From Streptomyces radiopugnans (lineage in GTDB: Bacteria > Actinomycetota > Actinomycetes > Streptomycetales > Streptomycetaceae), in assembly GCF_900110735.1 (NCBI RefSeq), contig NZ_FOET01000013.1, forward strand, positions 62,001-126,000: a DNA stretch of 64,000 nt, written 5' to 3'. Below the pieces are notes generated by a model. It saw only the letters and a list, made by a program, of their open reading frames with translations. It was not told the origin of the DNA and ran no database searches. The translations under genes and the position numbers were made by a program. Below are positions 42,255 through 52,358 of the stretch, in pieces (the stretch's first letter is position 1; each line of letters starts with the position of its first letter).

Positions 42255-43103
42255 TCAGTAGCGGTAGAAGCCCTGGCCGCTCTTGCGGCCGATGTCCCCG
42301 GCGTCCACCATGCGCCGCATCAGCTCCGGCGGGGCGAACTTCTCGTCCTGGGACTCGGTGTAGATGTTCTCCGTGGCGTGCAGCAGGATGTCGACGCCGG
42401 TGAGGTCCGCGGTGGCCAGCGGGCCCATGGCGTGCCCGAAGCCAAGCTTGCAGGCGATGTCGATGTCCTCGGCGGTCGCCACGCCCGACTCGTGGAGCTT
42501 GGCGGCCTCGACGACCAGGGCCGAGATCAGCCGGGTGGTGACGAAGCCCGCGACATCCCGGTTGACGACGATACAGGTCTTGCCGACGCCCTCGGCGAAC
42601 TCCCTTGCCGCGGCGAGGGTTTCGTCGCTGGTCTTGTAACCGCGCACCAGCTCGCACAGCTGCATCATCGGCACCGGGGAGAAGAAGTGGGTGCCCACGA
42701 CCCGCTCGGGGCGCTCCGTCACCGCCGCGATCTTGGTGATCGGGATGGCGGAGGTGTTGGAGGCGAGCACGGCCTCGTCCCTCACCAGGCCGTCGAGCGT
42801 GCGGAAGATCTCCTGCTTGACGTCGATCCGCTCGAAGACGGCCTCGACCACGATGTCGGCCTCGGACGCGGCGTCGAGGTCGGTGGTGGCGGTGATGCGG
42901 CCGAGCGCCGCCTCCGCGTCCTCGGCGGTCAGCTTCCCCTTCGAGACGAACTTGTCGTACGAGGCCCGGATCCCGTCCGTGCCGCGCCTGAGCGCCTCGT
43001 CGGTGACGTCGCGCAGCACCACGTCCCAGCCCGCCTGGGCGGAGACCTGGGCGATGCCCGATCCCATGAGTCCGGCTCCGATGACGGCGAGCTTCTTGGC
43101 CAC
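42255..43103 (-). CDS. 3-hydroxybutyryl-CoA dehydrogenase
   Basis: NAD(P)-dependent reduction of acetoacetyl-CoA to 3-hydroxybutyryl-CoA, or the reverse. 282 residues, the stand-alone short form. Rossmann motif IGAGLMGSGIAQ at the N-terminus, catalytic region THFFSPVPMMQLCELVRG with the His, VNRDVAGFVTTRLI, and the C-terminal GFGHAMGPLATADLTGVD and GRKSGQGFYRY. GTG 43103 follows GAGGGGAC. In Streptomyces it joins the acetoacetyl-CoA to butyryl-CoA or ethylmalonyl-CoA route, so it connects the thiolase (27082) to IcmA (15688), which uses butyryl-CoA. Confidence 0.95.
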   Translation of the reverse strand: MAKKLAVIGAGLMGSGIAQVSAQAGWDVVLRDVTDEALRRGTDGIRASYDKFVSKGKLTAEDAEAALGRITATTDLDAASEADIVVEAVFERIDVKQEIFRTLDGLVRDEAVLASNTSAIPITKIAAVTERPERVVGTHFFSPVPMMQLCELVRGYKTSDETLAAAREFAEGVGKTCIVVNRDVAGFVTTRLISALVVEAAKLHESGVATAEDIDIACKLGFGHAMGPLATADLTGVDILLHATENIYTESQDEKFAPPELMRRMVDAGDIGRKSGQGFYRY

Positions 43104-43343
43104 GTGTATGTCCCCTCTGCGGCTTTGCGGTGCGACTCTCAGGCGGACCCTAGCGCCCGTGAACGCGTGGTGGGCGGGGAAGAGATGCGCGTCACGTCTC
43201 ACATGGCGGACATCACACTCGCGCGGGTCATCCGGCGGCCCGCCGCGCGTAGTTGGGGGGTACGGCGGGCGGGGGCACGCGGCGGCCCGTGACGGTGGGC
43301 ACACCTCCGCTCCGGCGGGCCGGAGCGTGGCTAGGCTCGGTCC

Positions 43344-43916
43344 ATGGTCAACCTGACACGCATCTACACGCGCACCGGCGACGACGGCACCACCGCCCTC
43401 GGCGACATGAGCCGTACCGCCAAGACCGACTCCCGCATCTCGGCCTACGCCGACGCCAACGAGGCCAACGCCGCGATCGGGGTGGCCATCGCGCTCGGCG
43501 GGCTGCCCGAGGAGATCACCAAGGTCCTGGTCCGGGTGCAGAACGACCTGTTCGACGTGGGTGCGGACCTGGCCACGCCGGTGGTGGAGAACCCCGAGTA
43601 CCCGCCGCTGCGGGTGCGGCAGAGCTACATCGACAAACTGGAGGCGGACTGCGACCGCTTCCTGGCCGATCTGGAGAAGCTGCGCAGCTTCATCCTCCCG
43701 GGCGGCACCCCGGGCGCGGCCCTGCTCCACCAGGCGTGCACGGTCGTGCGCCGCGCCGAGCGCTCGACGTGGGCGGCGCTGGAGGAGCACGGCGAGGTCA
43801 TGAACCGTCTGACGGCGACCTACCTCAACCGGCTGTCGGACCTGCTGTTCATCCTGGCCAGGTCCGCCAACAAGGAGGTGGGCGACATCCTCTGGGTCCC
43901 CGGCGAGAACCGCTGA
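43344..43916 (+). CDS. ATP:cob(I)alamin adenosyltransferase, PduO type
   Basis: Adds the 5'-deoxyadenosyl group to cobalamin, making the coenzyme of IcmA and methylmalonyl-CoA mutase. 190 residues. The N-terminal ATP site TRTGDDGTTALGDMSRTAKTDSRISAYADANEANAAIG and the helical core RSFILPGGTPGAALLHQACTVVRRAERSTWAA, then NRLSDLLFILARSANK, are diagnostic of the PduO family (trimeric). ATG 43344. Divergent from the hydroxybutyryl-CoA dehydrogenase and closed by a strong terminator. Its presence with meaB, mce and icmA makes the segment rich in B12-mutase support functions. Confidence 0.95.
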   Translation: MVNLTRIYTRTGDDGTTALGDMSRTAKTDSRISAYADANEANAAIGVAIALGGLPEEITKVLVRVQNDLFDVGADLATPVVENPEYPPLRVRQSYIDKLEADCDRFLADLEKLRSFILPGGTPGAALLHQACTVVRRAERSTWAALEEHGEVMNRLTATYLNRLSDLLFILARSANKEVGDILWVPGENR

Positions 43917-43940
43917 CCCGCGGGGGGCTGCGGCCCGCCG

Positions 43941-43987
43941 GCGCCCGAAGCCCCCGTCCCGCCTCCGGGGACGGGGGTTTCGGGCGC
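43941..43987. terminator. Bidirectional terminator after the adenosyltransferase gene
   Basis: 20-bp stem GCGCCCGAAGCCCCCGTCCC with its complement at 43968-43987 (one G-U pair) and a 7-nt loop, between convergent stops. Confidence 0.9.
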
Positions 43988-44014
43988 CTCCGGCACGCGC
44001 ACCGGCGCGGGTCG

Positions 44015-44614
44015 TCAGTGCCCGGCCGCCTCCCGCTCGGCGGGCCGGGAACCGCCGAGGTCCCGCGGCTCCCCCCGGGGCGTCCTCGGCTTCTTGGGCC
44101 AGATCGTGTAGCTGAGCGCGATGACCACGCTGATGCCGATGACGAGGAGCATCTTGGTCTGCCACTGCACCAGCGACTCGCTCCGCCCGGCGTCCCCCAC
44201 GTACCAGACCGCGCCCTGGAGGAGCGCCAGGGCGACCGCCGCGCCGAGCACCGAGCGGGCGCACATCTTCCACTCGTGGACGGCGCGCGCCGTCCCGTAC
44301 TTCGGGGGCCTGGCAGGCGGCGGACCGCCCGCGAAGCGGTGGGCGAAGTGCCCGTCGGCCCACTTGATCACGTAGTGGCCGTAGGCCACGGTGAAGCCGA
44401 TGTAGACGGCCGCCATGCCGTGCGTCCAGTTCCCCTCGGCGCCGTTGCGCAGGTCGATCGCGGTGGCGCACAGCAGCACCACCTCCAGCAGCGGCTCGCA
44501 CAGCAGCACGGCGGCGCCCAGCCGGGGCCTCCGGGCCGGGTAGCGCAGCGCCAGCCCGGCGGCGAGCAGCACCCAGAAGGCCACCTCGCAGGCGATGATC
44601 AGTGTGACGACCAC
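44015..44614 (-). CDS. Integral membrane protein, unknown function
   Basis: 199 residues with about five hydrophobic helices: VTLIIACEVAFWVLLAAGLAL, LGAAVLLCEPLLEVVLLCATAI, WTHGMAAVYIGFTVAYGHYVI, RSVLGAAVALALLQGAVWYV and MLLVIGISVVIALSYTIW, and a basic Pro-rich cytoplasmic tail. The central motif YGHYVIKWADGHFAHRFAGG is distinctive with several His and Asp residues that might bind a metal or lipid. I do not recognise the family beyond that it is frequent in Streptomyces. Divergent from chiS, convergent with the adenosyltransferase gene. Confidence 0.8.
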   Translation of the reverse strand: MVVTLIIACEVAFWVLLAAGLALRYPARRPRLGAAVLLCEPLLEVVLLCATAIDLRNGAEGNWTHGMAAVYIGFTVAYGHYVIKWADGHFAHRFAGGPPPARPPKYGTARAVHEWKMCARSVLGAAVALALLQGAVWYVGDAGRSESLVQWQTKMLLVIGISVVIALSYTIWPKKPRTPRGEPRDLGGSRPAEREAAGH

Positions 44615-44781
44615 GGCGGACCACTCCTCTTCCCTCTGCGGCTCCAGCCTGGCCGCCGCCCGGCCCCGGCGCGTCGTCTGCCGTGACGATCCCGGACTGC
44701 ATCCTTCGATGTACTCCGCCCGCTCCCGTACCGGCCCGTACGCGGAGGCGGGCAGCCGGTGCGGCGGTGTTGGATGGCAGG

Positions 44782-46083
44782 GTGAGCACCACCCGTCCCC
44801 CGTTGCCCCGCCCGCCCCGGGAGGACCTGCTGATCGCCGCCGCCGGCCTGGTGGGCGGGCTGGCGATGTGGGCCCTGGGGCTGTTCAACAACCCGCGCCC
44901 CCCGCTCGGGGGCGGCTGGGTGCTGCTGCCGCTGGCGGTGATGGCCCTGGCGGAGGCGCTGCGCCGTACCGCGCCGTCCGCCGCGCTGGCGCTCGGGGCG
45001 GTCGCGCTGGCCGGCGACCTGGTCACCCGGTCGCTGCTGGCGACGATCGTGATGTTCTCCGACGTGGTCTACGCGGCCGTGCTCTACGGCGGACCGAGGC
45101 TGTCGCGGGCCGTTCCGCCCGCGAGCGCCGCGCTGACCGCCGCCGTGACCGTGGGCACCCTGACCGCCGTCCGCGACCCGCAGGCACTGCTGGTGGGGTT
45201 CGTCTGCGGGCTGATCACGGTCGGTCCGGCGTGGACGGGCGTCATCGTCCGCGACCACCGCAACGCCGCCGCCGCCGAGCGGCTGCGCGCCGAGCAGACC
45301 GCGCTGCTGGCGGAGATGGACCGCGTGCAGGCCGTCACCGCCGAGCGCTCCCGGGTGGCCCGCGAACTGCACGACGTGGTCGCGGGCCACCTCTCCGCCA
45401 TCGCCATCCACGCCACCGCGGCGCAGTCGCTCGACGACCGCGCCGCCACCGGGGACGCGCTGGCCGTGATCCGCGAGAACAGTGTGCAGGGGTTGGCCGA
45501 AATGCGCCGTCTGATCGGTCTGCTGCGTACCGCCGGCGGCGATGAGGAGGTGTCCGCCGCACCGACCCTGGACGGCCTGGACGCGCTGCTGGCCCACGCC
45601 CGCAGACACGGCGCGGCCGGAGGGCTCTCCTTCGCCCTGCGCGACGAGCGCTCCGGCGGCCCCCTTCCGGCCCCCGTGGAACTGGCGGCCTACCGCATCG
45701 CCCAGGAGTCCCTGACCAACGCGCTCAAGCACGCCTCTCCCGGAGAGGTGACCGTCGTCCTGACCTCGCCCGGCGGGGACGGGGAAGGGGACGGCGGCGG
45801 TGGTGGTGAGGGCTCGCTGACCATCACCGTCACCAGCCCCTGCGACCGGCGCCCCGGCCCGCGCGCGCCCGGCTCGGGCGCCGGGCTGGTCGGGATGCGC
45901 GAACGCGCCGAACTGCTGGGCGGCGCCTTCGTCGCGGGTCCGGTCGAGGCGGCCGGCGGCACACGGTGGGAGGTGCGGGCGGTACTGCCCCTCGGGGAGA
46001 GCGCCCGGAACGCCGCGGACGGCGGAAGCGGCGGAAGCGGCGGAAGCGGCGGGGACGGAACGAGGAGGAGGGGTGGAGCATGA
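44782..46083 (+). CDS. chiS: Sensor histidine kinase ChiS
   Basis: 433-residue NarL-class kinase. Four to five N-terminal transmembrane helices (about 15-155) with little periplasmic sequence, then the HisKA_3 dimerisation helix with His197 (ERSRVARELHDVVAGHLSAIAIHA), and HATPase (AYRIAQESLTNALKHASPGEV, GSGAGLVGMRERAELLGG). The C-terminus ends in a Gly/Ser repeat (GGSGGSGGSGG). The GTG start at 44782 is chosen from family alignment; the ribosome site is weak. The position immediately upstream of chiR and chiC matches the S. coelicolor ChiS-ChiR pair that stimulates chiC. The stop overlaps chiR by 4 bp. Confidence 0.9.
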   Translation: MSTTRPPLPRPPREDLLIAAAGLVGGLAMWALGLFNNPRPPLGGGWVLLPLAVMALAEALRRTAPSAALALGAVALAGDLVTRSLLATIVMFSDVVYAAVLYGGPRLSRAVPPASAALTAAVTVGTLTAVRDPQALLVGFVCGLITVGPAWTGVIVRDHRNAAAAERLRAEQTALLAEMDRVQAVTAERSRVARELHDVVAGHLSAIAIHATAAQSLDDRAATGDALAVIRENSVQGLAEMRRLIGLLRTAGGDEEVSAAPTLDGLDALLAHARRHGAAGGLSFALRDERSGGPLPAPVELAAYRIAQESLTNALKHASPGEVTVVLTSPGGDGEGDGGGGGEGSLTITVTSPCDRRPGPRAPGSGAGLVGMRERAELLGGAFVAGPVEAAGGTRWEVRAVLPLGESARNAADGGSGGSGGSGGDGTRRRGGA

Positions 46084-46742
46084 CCATCCGGGTGCTCGTG
46101 GCCGAGGACCAGTCGGCGGTGCGCGCCGGGCTCGTCCTGATCCTGCGCGGTGCGGCGGACATCGAGGTCGTCGGGGAGGCGCCGGACGGCGAGGAGGCGG
46201 TGCGGCTGGCCCGTGAACTCCGGCCGGACCTGGTGCTGATGGATGTGCGGATGCCGCGCCTGGACGGGGTCTCGGCAACCGAGCGGGTGGTCGGCGAGGG
46301 GCTGGCCGACGTGCTGGTGCTGACCACCTTCGACCTCGACGCGTACGTCTTCGGCGCGCTGCGCGCGGGTGCGGCGGGCTTCCTGCTCAAGGACAGCGAG
46401 GCGGCGCAACTGGTGGACGCGGTACGGGCGGTGGCACGCGGCGAGGGGGTGATCGCCCCGGTCGTGACGCGGCGGCTGATCCGGGAGTTCGCCCGTTCCT
46501 CCGCGGTCCCCGGGGGCGGGCGCCGGGCCGATCCCGCCGTGCTCGACGTCCTCACCCGGCGCGAGCGCGAGGTGCTGGCGTGCCTGGGCGAGGGGCTGTC
46601 CAACGCGGAGATCGCCGCACGGCTGGCGATGGCGGAGGCGACGGTGAAGACGCACGTCAGCCGACTGCTGGCGAAGCTGGAGCTGCGCAGCAGGGTGCAG
46701 GCAGCGGTGCTTGCCCAGGAGTTGGGGGTGACCGAGGGATGA
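46080..46742 (+). CDS. chiR: Response regulator ChiR (NarL/LuxR type)
   Basis: 220 residues: receiver (IRVLVAEDQSAVRAGLVLIL, Asp55 in LVLMDVRMPRLDG, TTFDLDAYVFGALRAGAAGFLLKD) and LuxR-type helix-turn-helix (LTRREREVLACLGEGLSNAEIAARLAMAEATVKTHVSRLLAKLELRSR). ATG 46080 overlaps the chiS stop (ATGA) and follows GGAGG-like sequence. Located immediately upstream of the chitinase gene, in the same direction, it matches ChiR, the activator of chiC. Whether it binds the chiC promoter here cannot be read from sequence. Confidence 0.92.
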   Translation: MTIRVLVAEDQSAVRAGLVLILRGAADIEVVGEAPDGEEAVRLARELRPDLVLMDVRMPRLDGVSATERVVGEGLADVLVLTTFDLDAYVFGALRAGAAGFLLKDSEAAQLVDAVRAVARGEGVIAPVVTRRLIREFARSSAVPGGGRRADPAVLDVLTRREREVLACLGEGLSNAEIAARLAMAEATVKTHVSRLLAKLELRSRVQAAVLAQELGVTEG

Positions 46743-46764
46743 ATTCCTTATTGGTGCATACCTG

Positions 46765-46793
46765 TTGACCGGTGGTCCAGACCAATCTACGCT
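46765..46793 (+). promoter_or_regulatory. chiC promoter with DasR-type operator between -35 and -10
   Basis: TTGACC (46765-46770), 17-bp spacer, TACGCT (46788-46793) is a near-consensus housekeeping promoter. The spacer is filled by GGTGGTCCAGACCAAT (46771-46786), close to the DasR consensus with the core TGGTCYAGACCA. DasR, the N-acetylglucosamine-responsive GntR repressor, controls chitinases in Streptomyces, so binding here would block RNA polymerase. Confidence 0.88.
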
Positions 46794-46898
46794 CCAGGTC
46801 AACTGCACGCCCATGCCATGCACATGGCACTCTTCACGAGCGGCGCAGGAGACCCCCAACGGCCCGGTCCGGCACCGGGCCCTGTGCGAGGAGCGCTC

Positions 46899-48749
<1,851 letters not shown>

Positions 48750-48791
48750 CGCCCGGGCGGTGACCCGCCCCACGCACCACCGGAAGTGACA

Positions 48792-48829
48792 GAACCGGGG
48801 AGACGGCCCGTAAGCCGTCTCCCCGGTTC
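48792..48829. terminator. Terminator of chiC
   Basis: Perfect 16-bp stem GAACCGGGGAGACGGC / GCCGTCTCCCCGGTTC with a 6-nt loop, 42 bp after the chiC stop, shared with the convergent DUF2550 gene. Confidence 0.92.
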
Positions 48830-48926
48830 GCTGTCCGTGCGGGCCCTCCCCGCACCGGGGAACCGCCCAGGCTACATCCGCCCTCCCCCGGACTCCGTCC
48901 GGGGCCCCAGGCACCGGGAGTACCGC

Positions 48927-49382
48927 TCAGGCGACGTTGACCCTTTGTCCTGGGGGGGCCGCTTCGAGCCAGGCGAGGAAGCCGGTCAGGGCGTCCTCGC
49001 TCATCGCCAGCTCCACCCGGGTGCCGCGGTGCGAGCAGGCCAGGATCACCGAGTCCGACAGGAGCGCCAGCTCCTCGTCCCCCTCGGGCCTGCGGCGCTC
49101 CAGCACCTCGATCGCCTCCCGCTCCAGCAGCCTGCGCGGCCGCGGCGCGTAGGAGAAGACCCGGAACCACTCGATCCGATCGCCGCTGTAGCGGGAGACG
49201 CCGTACACCCAGCCCTTGCCGCCGGCCTCGGCTCCCTCGCCGGCATCCGGCGCGTTCCACCGCAGACTGCAGTCGAAGGTGCCGCCCGGCCGCTGGATCA
49301 GCCGCCGCCGCAGCCCGAAGGCGAACAGCCCCAGCAGCACCAGAGCCAGCACCGCCCCGGACAGCACGAGAGCGAGGACCAT
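48927..49382 (-). CDS. DUF2550 family membrane-anchored protein
   Basis: 151 residues. N-terminal transmembrane helix MVLALVLSGAVLALVLLGLFAFGLRRR, then a soluble domain: GGTFDCSLRWNAP, KGWVYGVSRYSGDRIEWFRVFSYAPRPRRLLERE and LSDSVILACSHRGTRVELAMSEDALTGFLAWLEAAPPGQRVNVA. ATG 49382 follows AGGAGG. The gene lies directly downstream of the atp operon across a terminator, a location conserved in Actinobacteria. Function unknown; the topology suggests a cytoplasmic-facing domain tethered to the membrane. Confidence 0.9.
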   Translation of the reverse strand: MVLALVLSGAVLALVLLGLFAFGLRRRLIQRPGGTFDCSLRWNAPDAGEGAEAGGKGWVYGVSRYSGDRIEWFRVFSYAPRPRRLLEREAIEVLERRRPEGDEELALLSDSVILACSHRGTRVELAMSEDALTGFLAWLEAAPPGQRVNVA

Positions 49383-49433
49383 CTTCACCGACCTCCTCGC
49401 CTCGTCCGTCCGTACAGCAGCCAGCAATCACCT

Positions 49434-49480
49434 CAGCCGCGGACCGCTCCGGAGCGATGATCCGGTGCGGTCCGCGGCTG
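49434..49480 (-). terminator. Terminator of the atp operon
   Basis: Perfect 14-bp arms CAGCCGCGGACCGC / GCGGTCCGCGGCTG with a 19-nt interval containing TCCGGA, 23 bp downstream of the atpC stop. Confidence 0.88.
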
Positions 49481-49503
49481 GGGCACGTACATGTGCGCGG
49501 GTC

Positions 49504-49890
49504 TCAGCGCGCGCTCGCCAAGGCGGCCCGAAGCCGGATCTCGGCGCGGCGCTCGGCGGCGGCGTCCGCCTCCGACTTCGCCCGCTCCAGCGCGCGCTCG
49601 GCGCGCTGGACATCGATCTCCTCGGAAAGCTCCGCGATCTCCGCGAGCAGCGACAGCTTGTTGTCCGCGAAGGAGATGAAGCCGCCGTGCACCGCGGCGA
49701 CGACGGTGCCGCCCCCGCTCTCGCCGGTCGTACGGATCGTCACCGGGCCCGGCTTCAGCACACCGAGCAGCGGCTGGTGGCCGGGCATGACGCCGATATC
49801 ACCCGACGAGGTGCGCGCGACGACCAGGCTGGCCTCGCCCGACCAGACCTTGCGGTCCGCGGCGACCAACTCGACGTGCAGCTCAGCCAC
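49504..49890 (-). CDS. atpC: F1F0 ATP synthase epsilon subunit
   Basis: Rotor-stalk subunit of F1, couples gamma to the c-ring and restrains ATP hydrolysis. 128 residues: N-terminal beta-barrel (LHVELVAADRKVWSGEASLVVARTSSGDIGVMPGHQPLLGVL) and C-terminal helical hairpin (EEIDVQRAERALERAKSEADAAAERRAEIRLRAALASAR). ATG 49890 begins the conserved MAELHVELV. It is last in the operon, separated from atpD by 90 bp that hold a strong hairpin, and is followed by the operon terminator. Confidence 0.97.
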   Translation of the reverse strand: MAELHVELVAADRKVWSGEASLVVARTSSGDIGVMPGHQPLLGVLKPGPVTIRTTGESGGGTVVAAVHGGFISFADNKLSLLAEIAELSEEIDVQRAERALERAKSEADAAAERRAEIRLRAALASAR

Positions 49891-49936
49891 AGTGGCTCCT
49901 CGAAACTGGGGTTTTCACAGGATAACGGTGCGCGGG

Positions 49937-49966
49937 GACAGGGGGCGGGTGGACCCGCCCCCTGTC
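49937..49966 (-). other. Hairpin between atpD and atpC
   Basis: Perfect 14-bp arms GACAGGGGGCGGGT / ACCCGCCCCCTGTC separated by only 2 nt, 14 bp after the atpD stop and 46 bp before the atpC start. It resembles a terminator but sits inside an operon, so it may act as partial terminator, processing site or 3'-end stabiliser. Confidence 0.8.
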
Positions 49967-49980
49967 GTGGGGCGCGGACG

Positions 49981-51435
49981 TCAGGAGACGCCCAGCTCCT
50001 TGGCCTTGGCCTTGAGGTCGTCCAGGCCACCGCACATGAAGAACGCCTGCTCCGGGAAGTGGTCGTACTCGCCGTCGGCGATCGCGTTGAAGGCCGCGAT
50101 CGACTCGTCCAGCGGAACGTCCGATCCTTCCAGGCCGGTGAACTGCTTCGCCGCGTGGGTGTTCTGCGACAGGAAGCGCTCGATACGGCGGGCGCGGTGG
50201 ACGACCAGCTTGTCCTCCTCGCCGAGCTCGTCGATACCGAGGATGGCGATGATGTCCTGGAGGTCCTTGTACTTCTGCAGGATCCCCTTGACGCGGGTGG
50301 CGCACTGGTAGTGCTCCTGCGAGATGTAGCGCGGGTCCAGGATCCGGGAGGTGGAGTCCAGCGGGTCCACCGCCGGGTAGATGCCCTTCTCCGAGATCGG
50401 ACGCGACAGAACGGTGGTCGCGTCCAGGTGGGCGAAGGTCGTCGCCGGGGCCGGGTCGGTCAGGTCGTCCGCGGGCACGTAGATCGCCTGCATCGAGGTG
50501 ATCGAGTGGCCGCGGGTGGAGGTGATGCGCTCCTGGAGGAGGCCCATCTCGTCCGCCAGGTTCGGCTGGTAGCCCACCGCGGAGGGCATGCGGCCCAGCA
50601 GGGTGGAGACCTCGGAACCGGCCTGGGTGAAGCGGAAGATGTTGTCGATGAAGAACAGCACGTCCTGCTTCTGGACGTCGCGGAAGTACTCCGCCATCGT
50701 CAGACCGGCCAGGGCCACGCGCAGACGGGTGCCCGGGGGCTCGTCCATCTGGCCGAAGACCAGCGCGGTCTGCGGGAGAACGCCGGACTCGGCCATCTCC
50801 TCGATCAGGTCGTTGCCCTCACGGGTGCGCTCGCCGACGCCGGCGAACACGGAAACGCCCTCGTGCAGCTTGGCCACACGCATGATCATTTCCTGGATGA
50901 GGACGGTCTTGCCGACGCCCGCGCCGCCGAACAGACCGATCTTGCCGCCCTTGACGTACGGGGTCAGCAGGTCGACGACCTTCAGGCCGGTCTCGAACAT
51001 CTCGGTCTTGGACTCGAGCTGGTCGAAGGCCGGGGCCTTGCGGTGGATCTCCCAGCGCTCGGTGACCTCGGACTCGGCCTCCGGCTCGTTCAGGATGCGG
51101 CCCAGGGTGTTGAACACCCGGCCCTTGGTGACGTCGCCGACGGGCACGGTGATGCCGTGGCCGGTGTTGGTCACCGGGGCCTGGCGGACCAGGCCGTCGG
51201 TCGGCTCCATGGAGATCGCGCGGACCAGGCCCTCGCCCAGGTGCTGGGCGACCTCGAGGGTCAGCGTCTTCTTCGCGCCCTCCTCGGCCGGGTCGGCGAC
51301 CTCGACGGTCAGCGCGTTGTAGATCTCCGGCATCGCGTCGACGGGGAACTCCACGTCGACGACCGGGCCGATGACCCGCGCGACGCGGCCGGTGGCCACG
51401 CCCGCCGCAGCGGTCGGCTCAACAGTGGTGGTCAT
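49981..51435 (-). CDS. atpD: F1F0 ATP synthase beta subunit
   Basis: Catalytic nucleotide-binding subunit of F1. 484 residues: P-loop GGAGVGKTVLIQE, catalytic Glu region FAGVGERTREGNDL, FGQMDEPPGTRLRVALAGLTMAEYFRD, IDNIFRFTQAGSEVSTLLGRMPSAVGYQPNL, and the DELSEED-equivalent DELGEEDK. ATG 51435 is 5 bp from the atpG stop, so the two are coupled. N-terminal about 15 residues (TTTVEPTAAAGVATGRVARV) are a slightly long actinobacterial extension. Position in the F1 order alpha-gamma-beta-epsilon is standard. Confidence 0.98.
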   Translation of the reverse strand: MTTTVEPTAAAGVATGRVARVIGPVVDVEFPVDAMPEIYNALTVEVADPAEEGAKKTLTLEVAQHLGEGLVRAISMEPTDGLVRQAPVTNTGHGITVPVGDVTKGRVFNTLGRILNEPEAESEVTERWEIHRKAPAFDQLESKTEMFETGLKVVDLLTPYVKGGKIGLFGGAGVGKTVLIQEMIMRVAKLHEGVSVFAGVGERTREGNDLIEEMAESGVLPQTALVFGQMDEPPGTRLRVALAGLTMAEYFRDVQKQDVLFFIDNIFRFTQAGSEVSTLLGRMPSAVGYQPNLADEMGLLQERITSTRGHSITSMQAIYVPADDLTDPAPATTFAHLDATTVLSRPISEKGIYPAVDPLDSTSRILDPRYISQEHYQCATRVKGILQKYKDLQDIIAILGIDELGEEDKLVVHRARRIERFLSQNTHAAKQFTGLEGSDVPLDESIAAFNAIADGEYDHFPEQAFFMCGGLDDLKAKAKELGVS

Positions 51436-51440
51436 AGTTG

Positions 51441-52355
51441 TCAGTCACTCCCCGCAGAAGCGTCGGCCAGCGCGCTGGCACCACCGACGATCTCGCTGAT
51501 TTCCTGGGTGATGTCGGCCTGGCGGGCCTGGTTGGCAAGCCGCGTGAGCGACTTGATGAGGTCCTCGGCGTTGTCCGTCGCCGACTTCATCGCACGCCGG
51601 CGGGCGGCGTGCTCGGAGGCGGCGGACTGGAGCAGCGCGTTGTAGATCCGGCTCTCGACGTACCGCGGCAGCAGAGCGTCGAGAACCTCCTCCGCCGACG
51701 GCTCGAAGTCGAACAGCGGGAGGACCTGCTCCTTCTTCTCCACCTCGCCCTTGGCCTCGTCGAGGCTGAGGGGAAGCAGCCGCTTGTCGACCGGGTTCTG
51801 CGTCATCATCGACACGAACTCGGTGAAGACGATGTGCAGCTCGTCCACTCCGCCCTCGGCGGCGTCCTTGCGGACCGCCTCGATCAGCGGCCCGGCGACG
51901 GCCTTGGCGTCGGCATAGACCGGACGGTCGGTGAAGCCCGTCCACGACTGGGCGACCTTGCGGTCACGGAAGCCGTAGTAGGCCACGCCCTTGCGGCCGA
52001 CGATGTAGGCGTCGACCTCCTTGCCCTCGGCCCGCAGCCGCTCGGTCAGCCGCTCGGCCTTCTTGATGGCGTTGGCCGAGTAGCCGCCGGCCAGTCCGCG
52101 GTCGCTCGTGACGAGCAGGACCGCGGCCCGGACCGGCTTCTCGGACTCGGTGGTCAGCGGGTGCTGGGTGTTGGAACCGGTGGCGACGGCGGCGACGGCC
52201 CGGGTCAGCTCGTCGGCGTACGGAGTCGACGCGGCCACCTGGCGCTGTGCCTTGACGATGCGCGAGGCGGAGATCATCTCCATCGCCTTGGTGATCTTCT
52301 TGGTCGCGCTGACGGAGCGAATCCGCCGCTTGTAGATCCTGACCTGCGCGCCCAT
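51441..52355 (-). CDS. atpG: F1F0 ATP synthase gamma subunit
   Basis: Central rotating shaft of F1. 304 residues. The N-terminal helix (MGAQVRIYKRRIRSVSATKKITKAMEMISASRI) and C-terminal helix (AMKSATDNAEDLIKSLTRLANQARQADITQEISEIVGGASAL) form the coiled coil; the Rossmann-like domain contains LLVTSDRGLAGGYSANAIKKAE. An actinobacterial insertion is visible near LSLDEAKGEVEKKEQVLPLFDFEPS. ATG 52355 is 3 bp after the atpA stop. Confidence 0.98.
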   Translation of the reverse strand: MGAQVRIYKRRIRSVSATKKITKAMEMISASRIVKAQRQVAASTPYADELTRAVAAVATGSNTQHPLTTESEKPVRAAVLLVTSDRGLAGGYSANAIKKAERLTERLRAEGKEVDAYIVGRKGVAYYGFRDRKVAQSWTGFTDRPVYADAKAVAGPLIEAVRKDAAEGGVDELHIVFTEFVSMMTQNPVDKRLLPLSLDEAKGEVEKKEQVLPLFDFEPSAEEVLDALLPRYVESRIYNALLQSAASEHAARRRAMKSATDNAEDLIKSLTRLANQARQADITQEISEIVGGASALADASAGSD

Positions 52356-52358
52356 GGA

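Noticed and set aside
46818..46898. Upstream start of chiC at 46818
   Set aside because: It would place 27 residues before the basic region of the signal peptide and has no ribosome site; TTG 46899 has GAGGAG.
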